A DNA stretch of 64,000 nucleotides, taken from NCBI RefSeq assembly GCF_005870035.1, contig NZ_SWJG01000004.1, forward strand, positions 130,604 through 194,603, read 5' to 3'. This stretch comes from Spirosoma lacussanchae (GTDB lineage Bacteria > Bacteroidota > Bacteroidia > Cytophagales > Spirosomataceae). How positions within the stretch are numbered: the stretch's first letter is position 1; each line of letters opens with the position of its first letter. A program made the translations under genes and the position numbers. Positions 1 to 9,800 of the stretch are shown in pieces. The notes beneath the pieces were generated by a model. The model did no database searches. It was not told the DNA's origin and was given only the letters and a program-made list of their open reading frames with translations.

Positions 1-67
1 CCCGGGGCCCTCCCCCCCCGGCGCGGGGGGGGCCCCCGGCGGGGGCCCGCCCCCCCCCCCCCCCCCC
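1..67. other. G/C-only contig-edge sequence, probable artefact
   Basis: Apart from one T at position 11, these bases are exclusively C and G in long homopolymer runs. Normal coding sequence starts abruptly at about 68, in the middle of the nitrate reductase reading frame. Nothing elsewhere in the window resembles this composition, so it is read as low-quality or assembly-end sequence rather than biology. Confidence 0.75.
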
Positions 68-68
68 A

Positions 69-1991
69 CGGCTCTTCACCGACCACCGGTTCTATACGCC
101 CAACCAGCGAGCCCGGCTCCACGCGGTTCCCGACGAGAACACCTCAGAGCCGACCGATGATACGTTCCCCCTCGTGCTGACGACTGGTCGCGTCCGGGAT
201 CAGTGGCATACGATGACCAAAACCGGCCGGGTAGCCAAGTTGAATCAGCACAGTCCGCAACCGTTCGTGCAGATTCACCCCGCCGATGCCCAGGCCCGCT
301 CCATCCAGGACGGGCAGCTGGTCGACATACGGAGCCGGCGCGGGGTGGTGCGGGTGAAGGCACAGCTAACCGAAGACGTACGGCCAGGCCTTTGTTTCCT
401 GCCCATGCACTGGGGCCGACTAGCGCAGGCCCAATCGGAGAAGGCAACCCTGAACCGGGCCAATAACCTAACCAGCTCGCTCGTTGATCCGCGTTCCAAA
501 GAACCCGACTTCAAGTTTTCGGCAGTAGAAGTAGTGCCCTATCGAAAGCCAGCCGAAAAAATCATACTGATTGGTGCCGGATCGGCCGGTCTGGGATTCA
601 TCAACACCTACCGGTCGCTAGCCGCCACCGCCCAGGACGAAATCCACGTGTTCTCCAAAGAGATTCATCCGTTCTACAACCGGGTTCTCCTCCCCGACTA
701 CATCAGCGGGGCGCAGTCGTGGGCGCAACTCGTCAAACTCCGCGAAGATCAGTTTAGGGAGGCCAGCATCGTCGTTCACAAAGGCGTCGGCATTGCCCAC
801 ATTGACCGAAAGGCGCGGGTCGTCGTAGATACGAAAGGCGTTGAACACGACTACGATAAAATCCTGCTCGGCACGGGTAGTCGCGCCTTTATGCCTAAGG
901 GGGTACCGCGCATACCCGGCATCTTTAACATGCGGTCGCGCCTGGATGCCGACTCGCTCATGCCCTTTCTGAAGCCGGCCGTCGCCAGTCCTTCCGGGCC
1001 ACATGAACCTCGTACAGTCATTGTAGGGGGTGGGTTACTGGGGCTCGAACTGGCCGCATCGCTGCGTCAGATTGGGGTTAGAGTCACGGTTATTCAGCGG
1101 GCCGGTCGCTTCATGGAACGCCAGCTCGACCCACTGGCGAGCGAACTCCTCTATCTGGAGCTACTGGACCGGGGCATCGAGGTATACTTCAACGAAGAGG
1201 TTCAGACGTTCATGGGCACTGAACGGGTTGAGGGTATTCAGCTCAATTCGGGTCGGCAGATACGTTGTCAGGCCGTTGTGATTGCAATCGGTACCGTACC
1301 CAACACTGAACTGGCCCAGGCTGCGGGGCTAACCTGCAACCGGGGCGTGGTGGTGAACGATTACATGCAAACGTCAGACCCCCACATATTCGCGGCTGGT
1401 GAAGTGGCGCAGTGGCGGGGGCAGATGTGGGGCATAACCCTGGCCGCCGAGCAACAGGCCGACTGTGCCGCCCGGTTCATAGCTGGCGACGTATCGACCC
1501 CGTATCCTGGCAGTTTATCGGTTAGTATTCTGAAGATGGAAGGCCTTCATCTGTGCAGCATGGGGATCACGGAGATACCGGCCCCGCCCGGCTCGCCGGA
1601 GTACGGGAGCTACGAAGAAATCGTATTCATCGACAAGTCGAAACGGTACTATAAAAAATGCATCGTCCACGGCGACAAGCTGGTCGGTGCTATTCTGGTC
1701 GGCGACAAAAACGAATTTCAGGAGTTTCGCGATCTGATTGCCAACGGCACCGAACTGTCCGAGAAACGACTACAGCTCCTGCGGACCAGCAAAAAAGTTG
1801 ACCCCGTTGCGGGTAAACTGGTGTGTTCGTGCAATACCGTTGGTCGGGGCAACCTGGAAACAGCCATTCGGGCGGGCTGCACCGATTTTCAGCAGCTTTG
1901 CCAAGCCACGGGTGCCGGTACCGGCTGCGGTTCCTGCCGCCCCGAAATTCGGAGTATTCTCGTTTCCATGAGCGAGTTGGTAAATGGGTGA
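69..1991 (+). CDS. assimilatory nitrate reductase (C-terminal part) fused to NirB-like FAD oxidoreductase and BFD [2Fe-2S] domain; 5' partial
   Basis: The frame is open from about 69 without a start codon. The first residues (TDHRFYTPNQRARLH, then LTTGRVRDQWHTMT) are typical of the molybdopterin-dinucleotide-binding domain of cytoplasmic assimilatory nitrate reductase, so the catalytic N-terminus lies outside the window; the GTG at 174 is internal. After that domain (to about nt 510) comes a two-Rossmann flavoprotein: GAGSAG near 573 for FAD and GGGLLGLE near 1026 for NAD(P)H, as in the N-terminal half of NirB. The C-terminus has CxC near 1822 and CxxC near 1926, the ligand pattern of a BFD-like [2Fe-2S] domain. 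Known family roles imply that electrons pass from NAD(P)H through FAD and Fe-S to the Mo site, reducing nitrate to nitrite in one cytoplasmic polypeptide. The rubredoxin gene follows 109 bp downstream on the same strand. Confidence 0.85.
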   Translation, partial: RLFTDHRFYTPNQRARLHAVPDENTSEPTDDTFPLVLTTGRVRDQWHTMTKTGRVAKLNQHSPQPFVQIHPADAQARSIQDGQLVDIRSRRGVVRVKAQLTEDVRPGLCFLPMHWGRLAQAQSEKATLNRANNLTSSLVDPRSKEPDFKFSAVEVVPYRKPAEKIILIGAGSAGLGFINTYRSLAATAQDEIHVFSKEIHPFYNRVLLPDYISGAQSWAQLVKLREDQFREASIVVHKGVGIAHIDRKARVVVDTKGVEHDYDKILLGTGSRAFMPKGVPRIPGIFNMRSRLDADSLMPFLKPAVASPSGPHEPRTVIVGGGLLGLELAASLRQIGVRVTVIQRAGRFMERQLDPLASELLYLELLDRGIEVYFNEEVQTFMGTERVEGIQLNSGRQIRCQAVVIAIGTVPNTELAQAAGLTCNRGVVVNDYMQTSDPHIFAAGEVAQWRGQMWGITLAAEQQADCAARFIAGDVSTPYPGSLSVSILKMEGLHLCSMGITEIPAPPGSPEYGSYEEIVFIDKSKRYYKKCIVHGDKLVGAILVGDKNEFQEFRDLIANGTELSEKRLQLLRTSKKVDPVAGKLVCSCNTVGRGNLETAIRAGCTDFQQLCQATGAGTGCGSCRPEIRSILVSMSELVNG

Positions 1992-2100
1992 TTGAGTGAT
2001 TTGTCAAGCCCTCTACCCACCTCGCCCGCCACGGTGGCGACGGGGACCACGGCGACGCGTACTCATTCATCGCTCATCGTTAAAAAATAAAAATTCTCTT

Positions 2101-3561
2101 ATGCGTGATTATTATACGCTTACGGTCAATATGCCCGGTGGTATTGTATCGGTGGGAACGCTGCAGACCGTATTGTCGCTGGCGTACGAAGCGCGGGTTC
2201 GTCAGGTGCGCTTCGGAGCGCGGCAGCAGCTGCTGATGACGGTTCACTACGAGGACATGCGCTGGCTGGAAAAAGACTTAAAACAACATGGAATTCGCTA
2301 CGAAACGACCAGTCGGTTTCCAAATATCATCAGTTCCTACTGTGGCGAGGATGTTTTCAAAACAGGAGCCTGGCTGCGGGAGAGCGAGTACCATACCGTG
2401 CTCGACCAGTTCGACTACCAGCCCCGCCTGAAGGTAAACCTGTCGGATGCTAATCAGAGCTTTACGCCTTTTTTCACCGGTAACCTGAATTTTATAACCT
2501 CGCCGGAACCGCATTTCTGGTATATATACGTTCGACCCAAACAAACGAATAGACTGTTCCGCTGGCCCGATCTGATCTATACCAATGACATTGGGCGACT
2601 GGCCAAAGCCATTGAGGAAGCCATGCTGGATCAGGAGCATCAGGGCGAGGAGGCCCTCTACAGCGCCGTTACCGATGGCCGGTCGTTCATTACCCAGCCC
2701 GCTACGCAGGCTGTTGACTTACCCGAGTTTTCGCTGCCGTATTACGAAGGATTTAACCGATACGGACACCGGTCCTGGCTCGGCCTGTACCGGCGCGACG
2801 AACAGTTTTCGGTGGCCTTTCTGCTCGATATCTGTACGCTTTGCCTGACTACCCGCATCGGTGAACTCTGCATAACGCCTTGGAAATCCGTCATCATAAA
2901 GGGTATTGAAGAGAAGGACCGGGCCAAATGGTCGCGGGTGCTGGGCAAACACAACATCAACGTTCGCCACGCAGCCAATGAACTGGCCTGGCAAACGGAA
3001 GACCATACGGACGACGGTACCCGGCTCAAACATTTCCTGATCCGCTATTTTGAGAAGTACGACACCCGTACGTTCGGGTTGTGTTTCGGGGTGCAGACCC
3101 GACCCAAATCCGAAGTGTTCGGCTCAATTCTGGTGCGCAAACGTCCGCTGCTTCAACTCGGGCAACTGGCGTTGCTGAGCGTCTACGACCTATATTATAC
3201 GGAAAATTTCAACCCCAACAGCCGAACCTATCACCGCTTCGAAAAAGGCCTGCTCAAGATTCACCTGCCCGCTCAGATTGACCGGCTGTGCCGCACCTAC
3301 AGCTCCCGCCGGCTGCGCGAAACCAGCGAAGTTCAATCCGTCAGATCCGATGAATCATCGGTCCAGATACCATCGGTTTCGCTAAGCCATCAGTGCCCCC
3401 ACTGCTTCACCCTGTATGACGAGCTGTATGGCGATGTGCTCAGCGGTATACCGGCCGGTGTTTCTTTCGGTAACCTGCCCGATGGCTACACCTGTCCGAC
3501 CTGTGACGCCCCCAAAACCGATTTTGTAGCAATAGCCTTACCGGACCCGGCGGTGCTGTGA
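2101..3561 (+). CDS. sulfite/nitrite-reductase-like protein without Fe-S/siroheme cysteines, with C-terminal rubredoxin domain
   Basis: The 486-aa protein starts at ATG 2101; an in-frame GTG at 1996 would add 35 residues of Pro/Arg-rich intergenic-looking sequence. The first ~380 residues resemble the ferredoxin-like and siroheme halves of nitrite/sulfite reductases. The four positions that normally carry the cysteines of CxGxxxC and GCxNxC are Y80, F86, A117 and F121, so a siroheme-[4Fe-4S] centre cannot form in the usual way. The last ~60 residues are a rubredoxin (CPHC, then CPTC, around an FGNLPDGYTCP core) that should bind one Fe. The gene follows the nitrate reductase on the same strand, which suggests an electron-transfer or accessory role in nitrate assimilation. 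That role is inferred; the rubredoxin call itself is firm. Confidence 0.75.
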   Translation: MRDYYTLTVNMPGGIVSVGTLQTVLSLAYEARVRQVRFGARQQLLMTVHYEDMRWLEKDLKQHGIRYETTSRFPNIISSYCGEDVFKTGAWLRESEYHTVLDQFDYQPRLKVNLSDANQSFTPFFTGNLNFITSPEPHFWYIYVRPKQTNRLFRWPDLIYTNDIGRLAKAIEEAMLDQEHQGEEALYSAVTDGRSFITQPATQAVDLPEFSLPYYEGFNRYGHRSWLGLYRRDEQFSVAFLLDICTLCLTTRIGELCITPWKSVIIKGIEEKDRAKWSRVLGKHNINVRHAANELAWQTEDHTDDGTRLKHFLIRYFEKYDTRTFGLCFGVQTRPKSEVFGSILVRKRPLLQLGQLALLSVYDLYYTENFNPNSRTYHRFEKGLLKIHLPAQIDRLCRTYSSRRLRETSEVQSVRSDESSVQIPSVSLSHQCPHCFTLYDELYGDVLSGIPAGVSFGNLPDGYTCPTCDAPKTDFVAIALPDPAVL

Positions 3562-3572
3562 TGGCGGCTGGA

Positions 3573-4100
3573 TCATGCTTTTCGAATCCGCCGGTATAGT
3601 CGGATCGCCAGCAGCAGCACGGTCAGCAGCACAAACAGACCCAGCATGCCCCAGAGCATGTTCAGCGCATCTTTCAGAATGACGAGAAATACAATGGCGA
3701 ATAAGAACAGAGTGGCAACTTCATTCCAGATCCGAAGCTGGTTGGACGTATAGCGCAACTCTCCGCGCTGCTGCTGCCGGAATAAGACGTGGCATGAGCC
3801 GTGGTAGAGGTATAAGCCCAGCACCATACCCAGCTTGTATATCAGCCAGTCGGGAGTAGCGCCGTATTGATACCAGGTGTTGAGGCCCAGCGCCAGAGTA
3901 ACCACCGCCGATGGCCAGGTGATGCCATACCACAGCCGACGCTGCATCAGTCGCAGCTGGTCCTGCAAAACGCGCCGGCCCGGTTCGGCCAGCGACTCGG
4001 CCTCGGTGACGTAGATGAACAGACGCGGTATATAAAATAGGCCCGCAAACCAGGTCACGACGAAAATTATGTGGAGGGATTTGCTGTACAGAAATGCCAT
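3573..4100 (-). CDS. hemJ: protoporphyrinogen IX oxidase, HemJ/CopD-like membrane protein
   Basis: This 175-aa integral membrane protein has four to five hydrophobic helices and HemJ hallmarks: SLHIIFVVTWFAGLFYIPRL at the N-terminus with His10, KLGMVLGLYLYHGSCHVLF in the middle and IWNEVATLFLF near the C-terminus. HemJ oxidises protoporphyrinogen IX to protoporphyrin IX in the inner membrane during heme synthesis. Length matches the family. It is convergent with the rubredoxin gene (11 bp between stop codons), and no other heme gene is adjacent. CopD-domain proteins share this fold, but the motifs favour HemJ. Confidence 0.85.
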   Translation of the reverse strand: MAFLYSKSLHIIFVVTWFAGLFYIPRLFIYVTEAESLAEPGRRVLQDQLRLMQRRLWYGITWPSAVVTLALGLNTWYQYGATPDWLIYKLGMVLGLYLYHGSCHVLFRQQQRGELRYTSNQLRIWNEVATLFLFAIVFLVILKDALNMLWGMLGLFVLLTVLLLAIRLYRRIRKA

Positions 4101-4227
4101 AAATCAGCTCGGTCGAGCACGGGTGCAGGACGAATATACGGCAACTCAACGAACCGATATAAAAGATCCTGCCGGTTGTTCTAGCACCGACAGGATTCAT
4201 ATCACCTAAAACAACTATGAAAAGTAA

Positions 4228-4461
4228 CTAGTCCAGCAACGCCGGTATGTCAACGAGCCACACGATCAGCAAAGCCAGCAAAAACAAACCAATCATCAGT
4301 ATTAACAGCCAGTCGGGCCGTCGGCTTTTCAGCGGGGCCGGCGCGGGCGGGTTAACGGGCGGTTGTTGCCGCGGCTGATGATCATCGAAGCGAATCGGAT
4401 CAGCGTCTGCCTTTCCGGTTGGCCTGTTTGATGGGCGGGCTTTTTCGGTGAGTCGTAACAT
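4228..4461 (-). CDS. small hypothetical protein with C-terminal transmembrane helix
   Basis: This 77-aa protein has a charged, Pro-rich N-terminal half (about residues 1-48) and one hydrophobic helix near the C-terminus (about 51-72, WLLILMIGLFLLALLIVWLV), giving a tail-anchored or bitopic topology. Arg/Lys residues just before the helix suggest that the N-terminus is cytoplasmic. It lies 56 bp downstream of the sensor kinase on the same strand and could be co-transcribed with it. No family was recognised. It is supported by position, start codon and a plausible protein rather than by homology. Confidence 0.55.
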   Translation of the reverse strand: MLRLTEKARPSNRPTGKADADPIRFDDHQPRQQPPVNPPAPAPLKSRRPDWLLILMIGLFLLALLIVWLVDIPALLD

Positions 4462-4517
4462 ACCCCAAAATTCACCCCTACTTCTTAAAATGGGCTAAGT
4501 TGTACCTTAGAATTTCA

Positions 4518-5894
4518 TTAGAGATCCGGCTGGCGGGGCAGCTCGATCCGAAACACAGTGGGTTCACCATCGGCTGACCGCACAAACAGCCGCCCCAGAT
4601 GAAGGCGAACGATCTGTTCAACCAGAGGCAGACCGATCCCGTAACCACGCACATCGGCGGTGGGGTTAGCCCGGTAAAAAGGCTGAAATATATACGGCAG
4701 GTCATTGGCCGGGATGGGCTGCCCCTGGTTGCTCACGCTTACGCAGACCCAGTCTCCTTCGAACTCGACCCGGAGCGCAGCCTGGCCATCGGAGGCAAAC
4801 TTACAGGCGTTTTCGGTGAGATTAATCAGCGCCGTTCGGATCAGGGTCGTACTGCCAGCCACGGTCAGCCGATCAAAATCATCGGGTAGTTCGCCCAGAT
4901 CGACCGTCACCCTGTACGCCGGATTCAGGCTGTTGACGTGATCCCGCACGTCCCAGACTACTTCGTCGAGCCGCATCGTATCGGTCAGCAGGCGGGCCGG
5001 ATCGGCGTCGTTCACCTGCGACAGTTTCAGCAGTTCCAGGGTCAGCGCCGACAGGTGCCCAACGTCTTCAAGCACTGAGCGGATGGTGCGCTGATAGGCC
5101 TCGGGTTCGCGCCGGTTCAGCAGGCTGACTTCCAGCTGCGAACTGATCTGGGTAAGCGGGTTCTTCAGCTCGTGCGACACGTTGGCCACAAACATGCGCT
5201 GCAGACGAAACGATTCCTCGATCCGGTCGAGCAGCCGGTTGATGGTGGCCGAAAGCCGACTGATTTCGTCGTCTTCCCGGCTGATCCGGAGCCGCTCGTG
5301 CATGGTTCTCGGAAAGATATCGCTCAGTTGTTCCTCGATCTGCTGCATCGGCTCGAGCGCATCACCCGCATACAACCGGCCAGCAAAGGCAACAATGCCC
5401 ACTATCGCCAGAAAAAGCCCGCCAAAGGTCCAGAGCATCGTGCGCAGAAACCGGTCGCCGTACACGTTTCGGGCCGAAGCCAGCACCACAAAATCGCCGT
5501 CCGGTACCTGATACCGGATACCCGACACATAATATCGCTGCCAGCGAAAATCCCGTTTACCCTGTTTGCGGATAGCCTGTAATTCGCGCGCCGGCATACC
5601 CAGCCGCAGGTCGTCGTTGGTCATAAAGACCGGCACATCCCGCAGGTTGTAGACGGTAATTTTCTGGTCGGGCAGCTGATCTTTGCGCAACTGGCTCACC
5701 CGCCGGAGCAACCGGGGCTCCATCTTCTGCCGCAGGAGCAACTCGCCGTACGTACTCGCCTTTCGATCGAGCCGGTGGTAGAAATCGGACGAGATATAAT
5801 ACCAGCAAAACCCGTAAATACTCGCAAACGTTAGCGCCAGGATGGCCGAAACCAATCCCGTAAAGCGTAGCGTCAGGCGTGTACGAATGGTCAT
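4518..5894 (-). CDS. two-component sensor histidine kinase
   Basis: The 458-aa protein has a first membrane helix at about residues 11-33, an extracytoplasmic sensor segment of about 120 residues, a second helix at about 152-172, a HAMP linker, and a HisKA domain whose H-box FVANVSHELKNPL places the phospho-accepting histidine at 241. A HATPase_c domain with N-box (NLTENACKF) and G-boxes (GYGIGLPLV) follows. The start overlaps the stop of the response regulator by 4 bp, typical of translational coupling. The architecture resembles metal-responsive CusS/HprS-type kinases, but the sensor segment has no recognisable metal motif, so the signal is unknown. Confidence 0.9.
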   Translation of the reverse strand: MTIRTRLTLRFTGLVSAILALTFASIYGFCWYYISSDFYHRLDRKASTYGELLLRQKMEPRLLRRVSQLRKDQLPDQKITVYNLRDVPVFMTNDDLRLGMPARELQAIRKQGKRDFRWQRYYVSGIRYQVPDGDFVVLASARNVYGDRFLRTMLWTFGGLFLAIVGIVAFAGRLYAGDALEPMQQIEEQLSDIFPRTMHERLRISREDDEISRLSATINRLLDRIEESFRLQRMFVANVSHELKNPLTQISSQLEVSLLNRREPEAYQRTIRSVLEDVGHLSALTLELLKLSQVNDADPARLLTDTMRLDEVVWDVRDHVNSLNPAYRVTVDLGELPDDFDRLTVAGSTTLIRTALINLTENACKFASDGQAALRVEFEGDWVCVSVSNQGQPIPANDLPYIFQPFYRANPTADVRGYGIGLPLVEQIVRLHLGRLFVRSADGEPTVFRIELPRQPDL

Positions 5895-6568
5895 TCTTCT
5901 TTCAGGACGTAACCCATTCCGAACTGGGTATGAATGAGTTTGGTGGGAAAGTCGCGGTCAATTTTTTTACGCAGGTAGTTGATATACACCTCAACCACGT
6001 TCGTACCCGTATCGAAATTGATGTCCCACACCCGTTCGGCAATATCGGGTTTGGACAGAACCCGGCCCTGGTTCCGCATCAGGTATTCCAGAAGGGCAAA
6101 TTCGCGGGCGGTCAGGTCGATCAGCCGCCCGTCGCGGCTAACGGTCTTGGCGTCGAGATTCATTTCGATACCGGCGTAGCGGAGTGTCTGGGCCGTCATG
6201 GTTACCAGGGTGCTGCGTTTGGTCAGCGACCGCACCCGGGCCAGCAGCTCGGCAAACTGAAAGGGTTTGGTCAAGTACTGGTCGGCCCCAGCGTCAAATC
6301 CTTTTATCTTGTCTTCTGTCTCTCCCAAGGCCGTCAGGAGTAAAACTGGTGTGGTTACTCCCTGCCGGCGCAGTTCGTTAACCAATTCGAAGCCATTCAG
6401 ACCGGGCAGAATTACGTCGGTAATAATCAGAGCATAGGCTGTTTTCATTGCCAGCCGTTTGGCAATAAGCCCGTCATACGCGACATCTACCTCAAACTGA
6501 CTTTCTTCCAGGCCCTGCTGGATTGCCTGCAGAGTTTTGGGTTCGTCTTCGACCACCAGAATTTTCAT
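5891..6568 (-). CDS. OmpR/PhoB-family response regulator
   Basis: The 225-aa protein starts at ATG 6568 (MKILVVEDE); an upstream in-frame TTG at 6592 is less likely. The receiver domain has acidic residues E7, D8 and E9, the phospho-acceptor D51 in LIITDVILPG, and the conserved KPF lysine. The C-terminal winged-helix DNA-binding domain contains LTAREFALLEYLMRN and the typical GMGYVL end. It overlaps its kinase by 4 bp. Phosphotransfer from H241 of the kinase to D51 is expected. Targets are unknown, and neither neighbouring operon shows an obvious shared operator. Confidence 0.92.
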   Translation of the reverse strand: MKILVVEDEPKTLQAIQQGLEESQFEVDVAYDGLIAKRLAMKTAYALIITDVILPGLNGFELVNELRRQGVTTPVLLLTALGETEDKIKGFDAGADQYLTKPFQFAELLARVRSLTKRSTLVTMTAQTLRYAGIEMNLDAKTVSRDGRLIDLTAREFALLEYLMRNQGRVLSKPDIAERVWDINFDTGTNVVEVYINYLRKKIDRDFPTKLIHTQFGMGYVLKEE

Positions 6569-6744
6569 ACCGTTGCTGTTTAGTAGTACCAACCGGAACC
6601 TGCAATTTGTTGTTCAGGGAGCACGAAAACTATATCTATCCGAATTGTTGTATTTAATCTTACTATTTGCCAATTTTGGTTCATCGGATGTTCAGACAGA
6701 CTCCCATACTCATTGCTTTTTTCAATTCAGGTTGTATTCAAACC

Positions 6745-6778
6745 AAAAAGGCTGGCCGCGCTACGACCAGCTTTTTTT
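6745..6778 (-). terminator. intrinsic terminator after the VCBS/ASPIC gene
   Basis: The arms GCTGG and CCAGC (6751-6755 and 6767-6771) are flanked by an A-run (6745-6749) and a T-run (6772-6778) that extend the stem. It can act in both directions. It lies about 70 bp past the stop of the VCBS gene on the minus strand and upstream of the response-regulator operon, separating the two units. Confidence 0.65.
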
Positions 6779-6850
6779 ATGTAACCAGTAGACGACAAAG
6801 GCATTATGCTCAATAACCGGTAGATATCGAGTTGGTAAGACAGCCGGAAT

Positions 6851-9800
6851 TCAGCGGGGCCGACGCCAGGTGTGCATAACGAGCGGGCCGTTACTCAGCG
6901 TCGTCACCAGCCGGTCTGGCTTACGGAGCCAGTATGTCCGGCGCGCATCGCCCGTTACGCTGAAGCCAGTTTCGCCAGCCTCCATCGCCCCAAACTGTCC
7001 CTGGCCATTCCCGTTCAACAATACCCCCCGCGACGCATCCTGCCGTCCCATGTTAGCTTCGTTCGTATAGCAGTTACCGGTAGCCAACGCATCCAGATGG
7101 CCGTCCCGGTTGAAATCGGCAATTACAAAGCCAAAGATAGGTGACTGCTGCGCCAGACTGGGTAGCGGGTGCAGCGTAAATCGCCCGCCCCCTTTGTTTT
7201 CGGCATAGCAGCTTCGTAGCTCGGTGGCCTGCCCCTGAAAAGCATCCTGCAGTTCCTGGTTTGAAAAAAGGTCACTGAACTGAGCGTCGGCATAGTCGGC
7301 ATAGCGCAGAAACTTGCGCCGAAACTGGATGACCTGCTGGTTCAGGGCGTCGCGAGGCAGGGCCGGATATCGGATTCCGTTAATGAAATACCCCATGATA
7401 GGATCGAAGAGACCATCCTGGTTGAAGTCTTTACCATAGATCAGGATCGGTTCGTTTTTCGACGCCCGGTACAGGGTGTTCAGCCCTTCGTTGCCCAGCA
7501 TCAGATCCAGATCTCCATCCTTGTCAAAATCGCCACTGGCCAGGCAGTTCCACCAACCGGCAGGACTATCTGGGGTTTCCGACGGTGTCGTGGTTTTTCT
7601 GGAGAATCGGCCCTTCCGATTCTCCAGCACCGTCAGGGGCATCCACTCGCCGACCAGTACTAGATCCTCGTCACGGTCGTTGTCGACATCCATCGGCAGC
7701 GCATCACAGACCATTCCCAGGTTGGTTAGATCGGGGGCTAGCTGAGGGGTTACGTCAGTGAACCGCAGCGGCCCACCCGCTTGCCGGTCGTTGCGAAGCA
7801 GGTAGCCAGAAGCTGGCAAGGGGTATTTGCCGGGCACTTGCCGCCCCGCAATCAGCACATCCTGGTCGCCGTCCTGATCAAAGTCAACGGCCCGTACGGT
7901 CTGGCTGCTGACAGCCAACGACGGTAGCGCAGCTACTGCTTCGAAGCGACCGGCCCCATCATTTCGATACAGTATGGGTTTGAACGCTTCCGCTACCGAC
8001 AGCGGGCGTTCGTTGCCCCCCCCGACAACCAGTAAGTCATTATCGCGATCGTTATCGGCGTCGAACAGAAGCACAGCCCCCACTTCCATGGGCGTATTGG
8101 GCATCCAGTCGACTCGCCTGAACCGACCATCCGCCTGCCCGAAAAGTAGGCATCCCGCACTGCCCCGGTACGACGCCCCAACGGCTATGTCATCGTACGT
8201 GTCGCCATTGAGATCGCCCACCGCTATTGCCGCACCCGTCCGCGAGAGCATTTTGTGCAGGGCCGGGTAGGTTTTGAAATCAACGAAGTCTGACTCCTGA
8301 TGAACAAAGTCGGTGCCAGCAGGTAGCCGTTCGAACAGCGGAGCAACCGATGGCTGTACTCGTTCGGGCCGTACTTGGGCATCGGCTGCCCGAAACACCA
8401 GTTGCTGGTTAGCCCGTACCTGGTACCGCATCTCGGTCAGCCCACCCGGCCATACGACCCGTATCGAATCTGCCTGGGATGCCGTACCCAACCCGATCAC
8501 CAGCCCCCTACCGACCGACGATAGATACCCACGCACCGGAAACTGCTCTAGCACCTGCTGCACCGGCTTTTTGCCCCCTGCCCAGACCGTTACGGTTGCG
8601 CCGATACCGGCCCGATTGGCAGGAGTGCCCTCGAATGAGAGCGACAAATACCCGTTTTTCAGCCGCTGACGGCTATTGTTGCGAAAAAGTGACGCTTCCT
8701 GGTCAATGTTATTCACGATCAGGTCAAGGTCGCCGTCGCTATCGAGGTCAGCATAGGCGGCTCCGTTCGCGTACGACAGTTCATCAAGCCCCCAGCCGAC
8801 CGATACGTCTTCGAACGACAGGTTGCTTCGATTGCGATACGCGTAATTGCGCAGCCGGATTTCGGGGATTTTCTGAAGCAGCTTATTCCGTTGTTCCTGG
8901 CGGGCCTGGTCGGTTCCGAAACTGCCAAACTCTTCCGTAAAGCTGATAAAGTCGCGGTCGGTAACGTTTTTCCGATAGCCGTTCGTCACAAATACATCCT
9001 TGTAGCCGTCCAGGTCGAGGTCGGCCAGCAGGGTTGTCCAGCTCCAGTCAGTCTGGGCCAGACCGGCCAGCAAACCCAGTTCGCCGAAGGTGGGGACGCC
9101 ATTGGCCTGTCCCCGGTTTACCTGGAGAGTATTGCGCATGTACTGAAGCTGGTAACCATACTGGGGTGACAGACTCAGCTCTTTCTTGTCATAATCGGGC
9201 GCGCCCAGCATCATCTTCTGCCGTACATTGTCGCGGGGCAGCATATCCAGCTGCATCAGATCGATGCGCCCGTCGTTGTTGATATCGGCCGCGTCGATGC
9301 CCATTCCGTACAGGCTGGTATGTGCCATTGAGGCCCGGATGCTGTTTTGAAACGTTTCCTGACTGTCAGGTCTGGCCCCCTTGTTGAGGTACAGAATATC
9401 ACTGCTGATGAAGTCGTTGGAGCAATACAGATCGGGGTAACCGTCCTGATTCAGGTCCGATACCACCACGCCCAGGCCAAGCCCTTCGTACCGGATGCCA
9501 GCAGCCGTCGACACGTCGCGGAAGACCGGGTGCCCGGCTGGTCCGACGCCTTCGTTACGGTACAGCCGACCCGTAGACGGATAAGTGCCGTTGTTGATGG
9601 CCGGGCGCAGGTAGTTCGGGTTCTGCAGATCAGGGGCCGTGTTGAGCAGAAACCCATCGAGGTCACCATCGAGATCATAATCGAAAAAAGCAGCCTGGGT
9701 CGTGTACCCTGCAAAGTCGAGGCCGTAGGCAGCCGCTTCTTCGCGGAAAGTGGGTGAAGCTGTTTTCTGGTTGACAAACAGCAGGTTGCGGGTCTCGCGC

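Noticed and set aside
1996..2100. N-terminal extension of the rubredoxin-fusion gene from GTG 1996
   Set aside because: The 35 residues are Pro/Arg-rich and lie in an intergenic repeat-like stretch; ATG 2101 begins the conserved domain.
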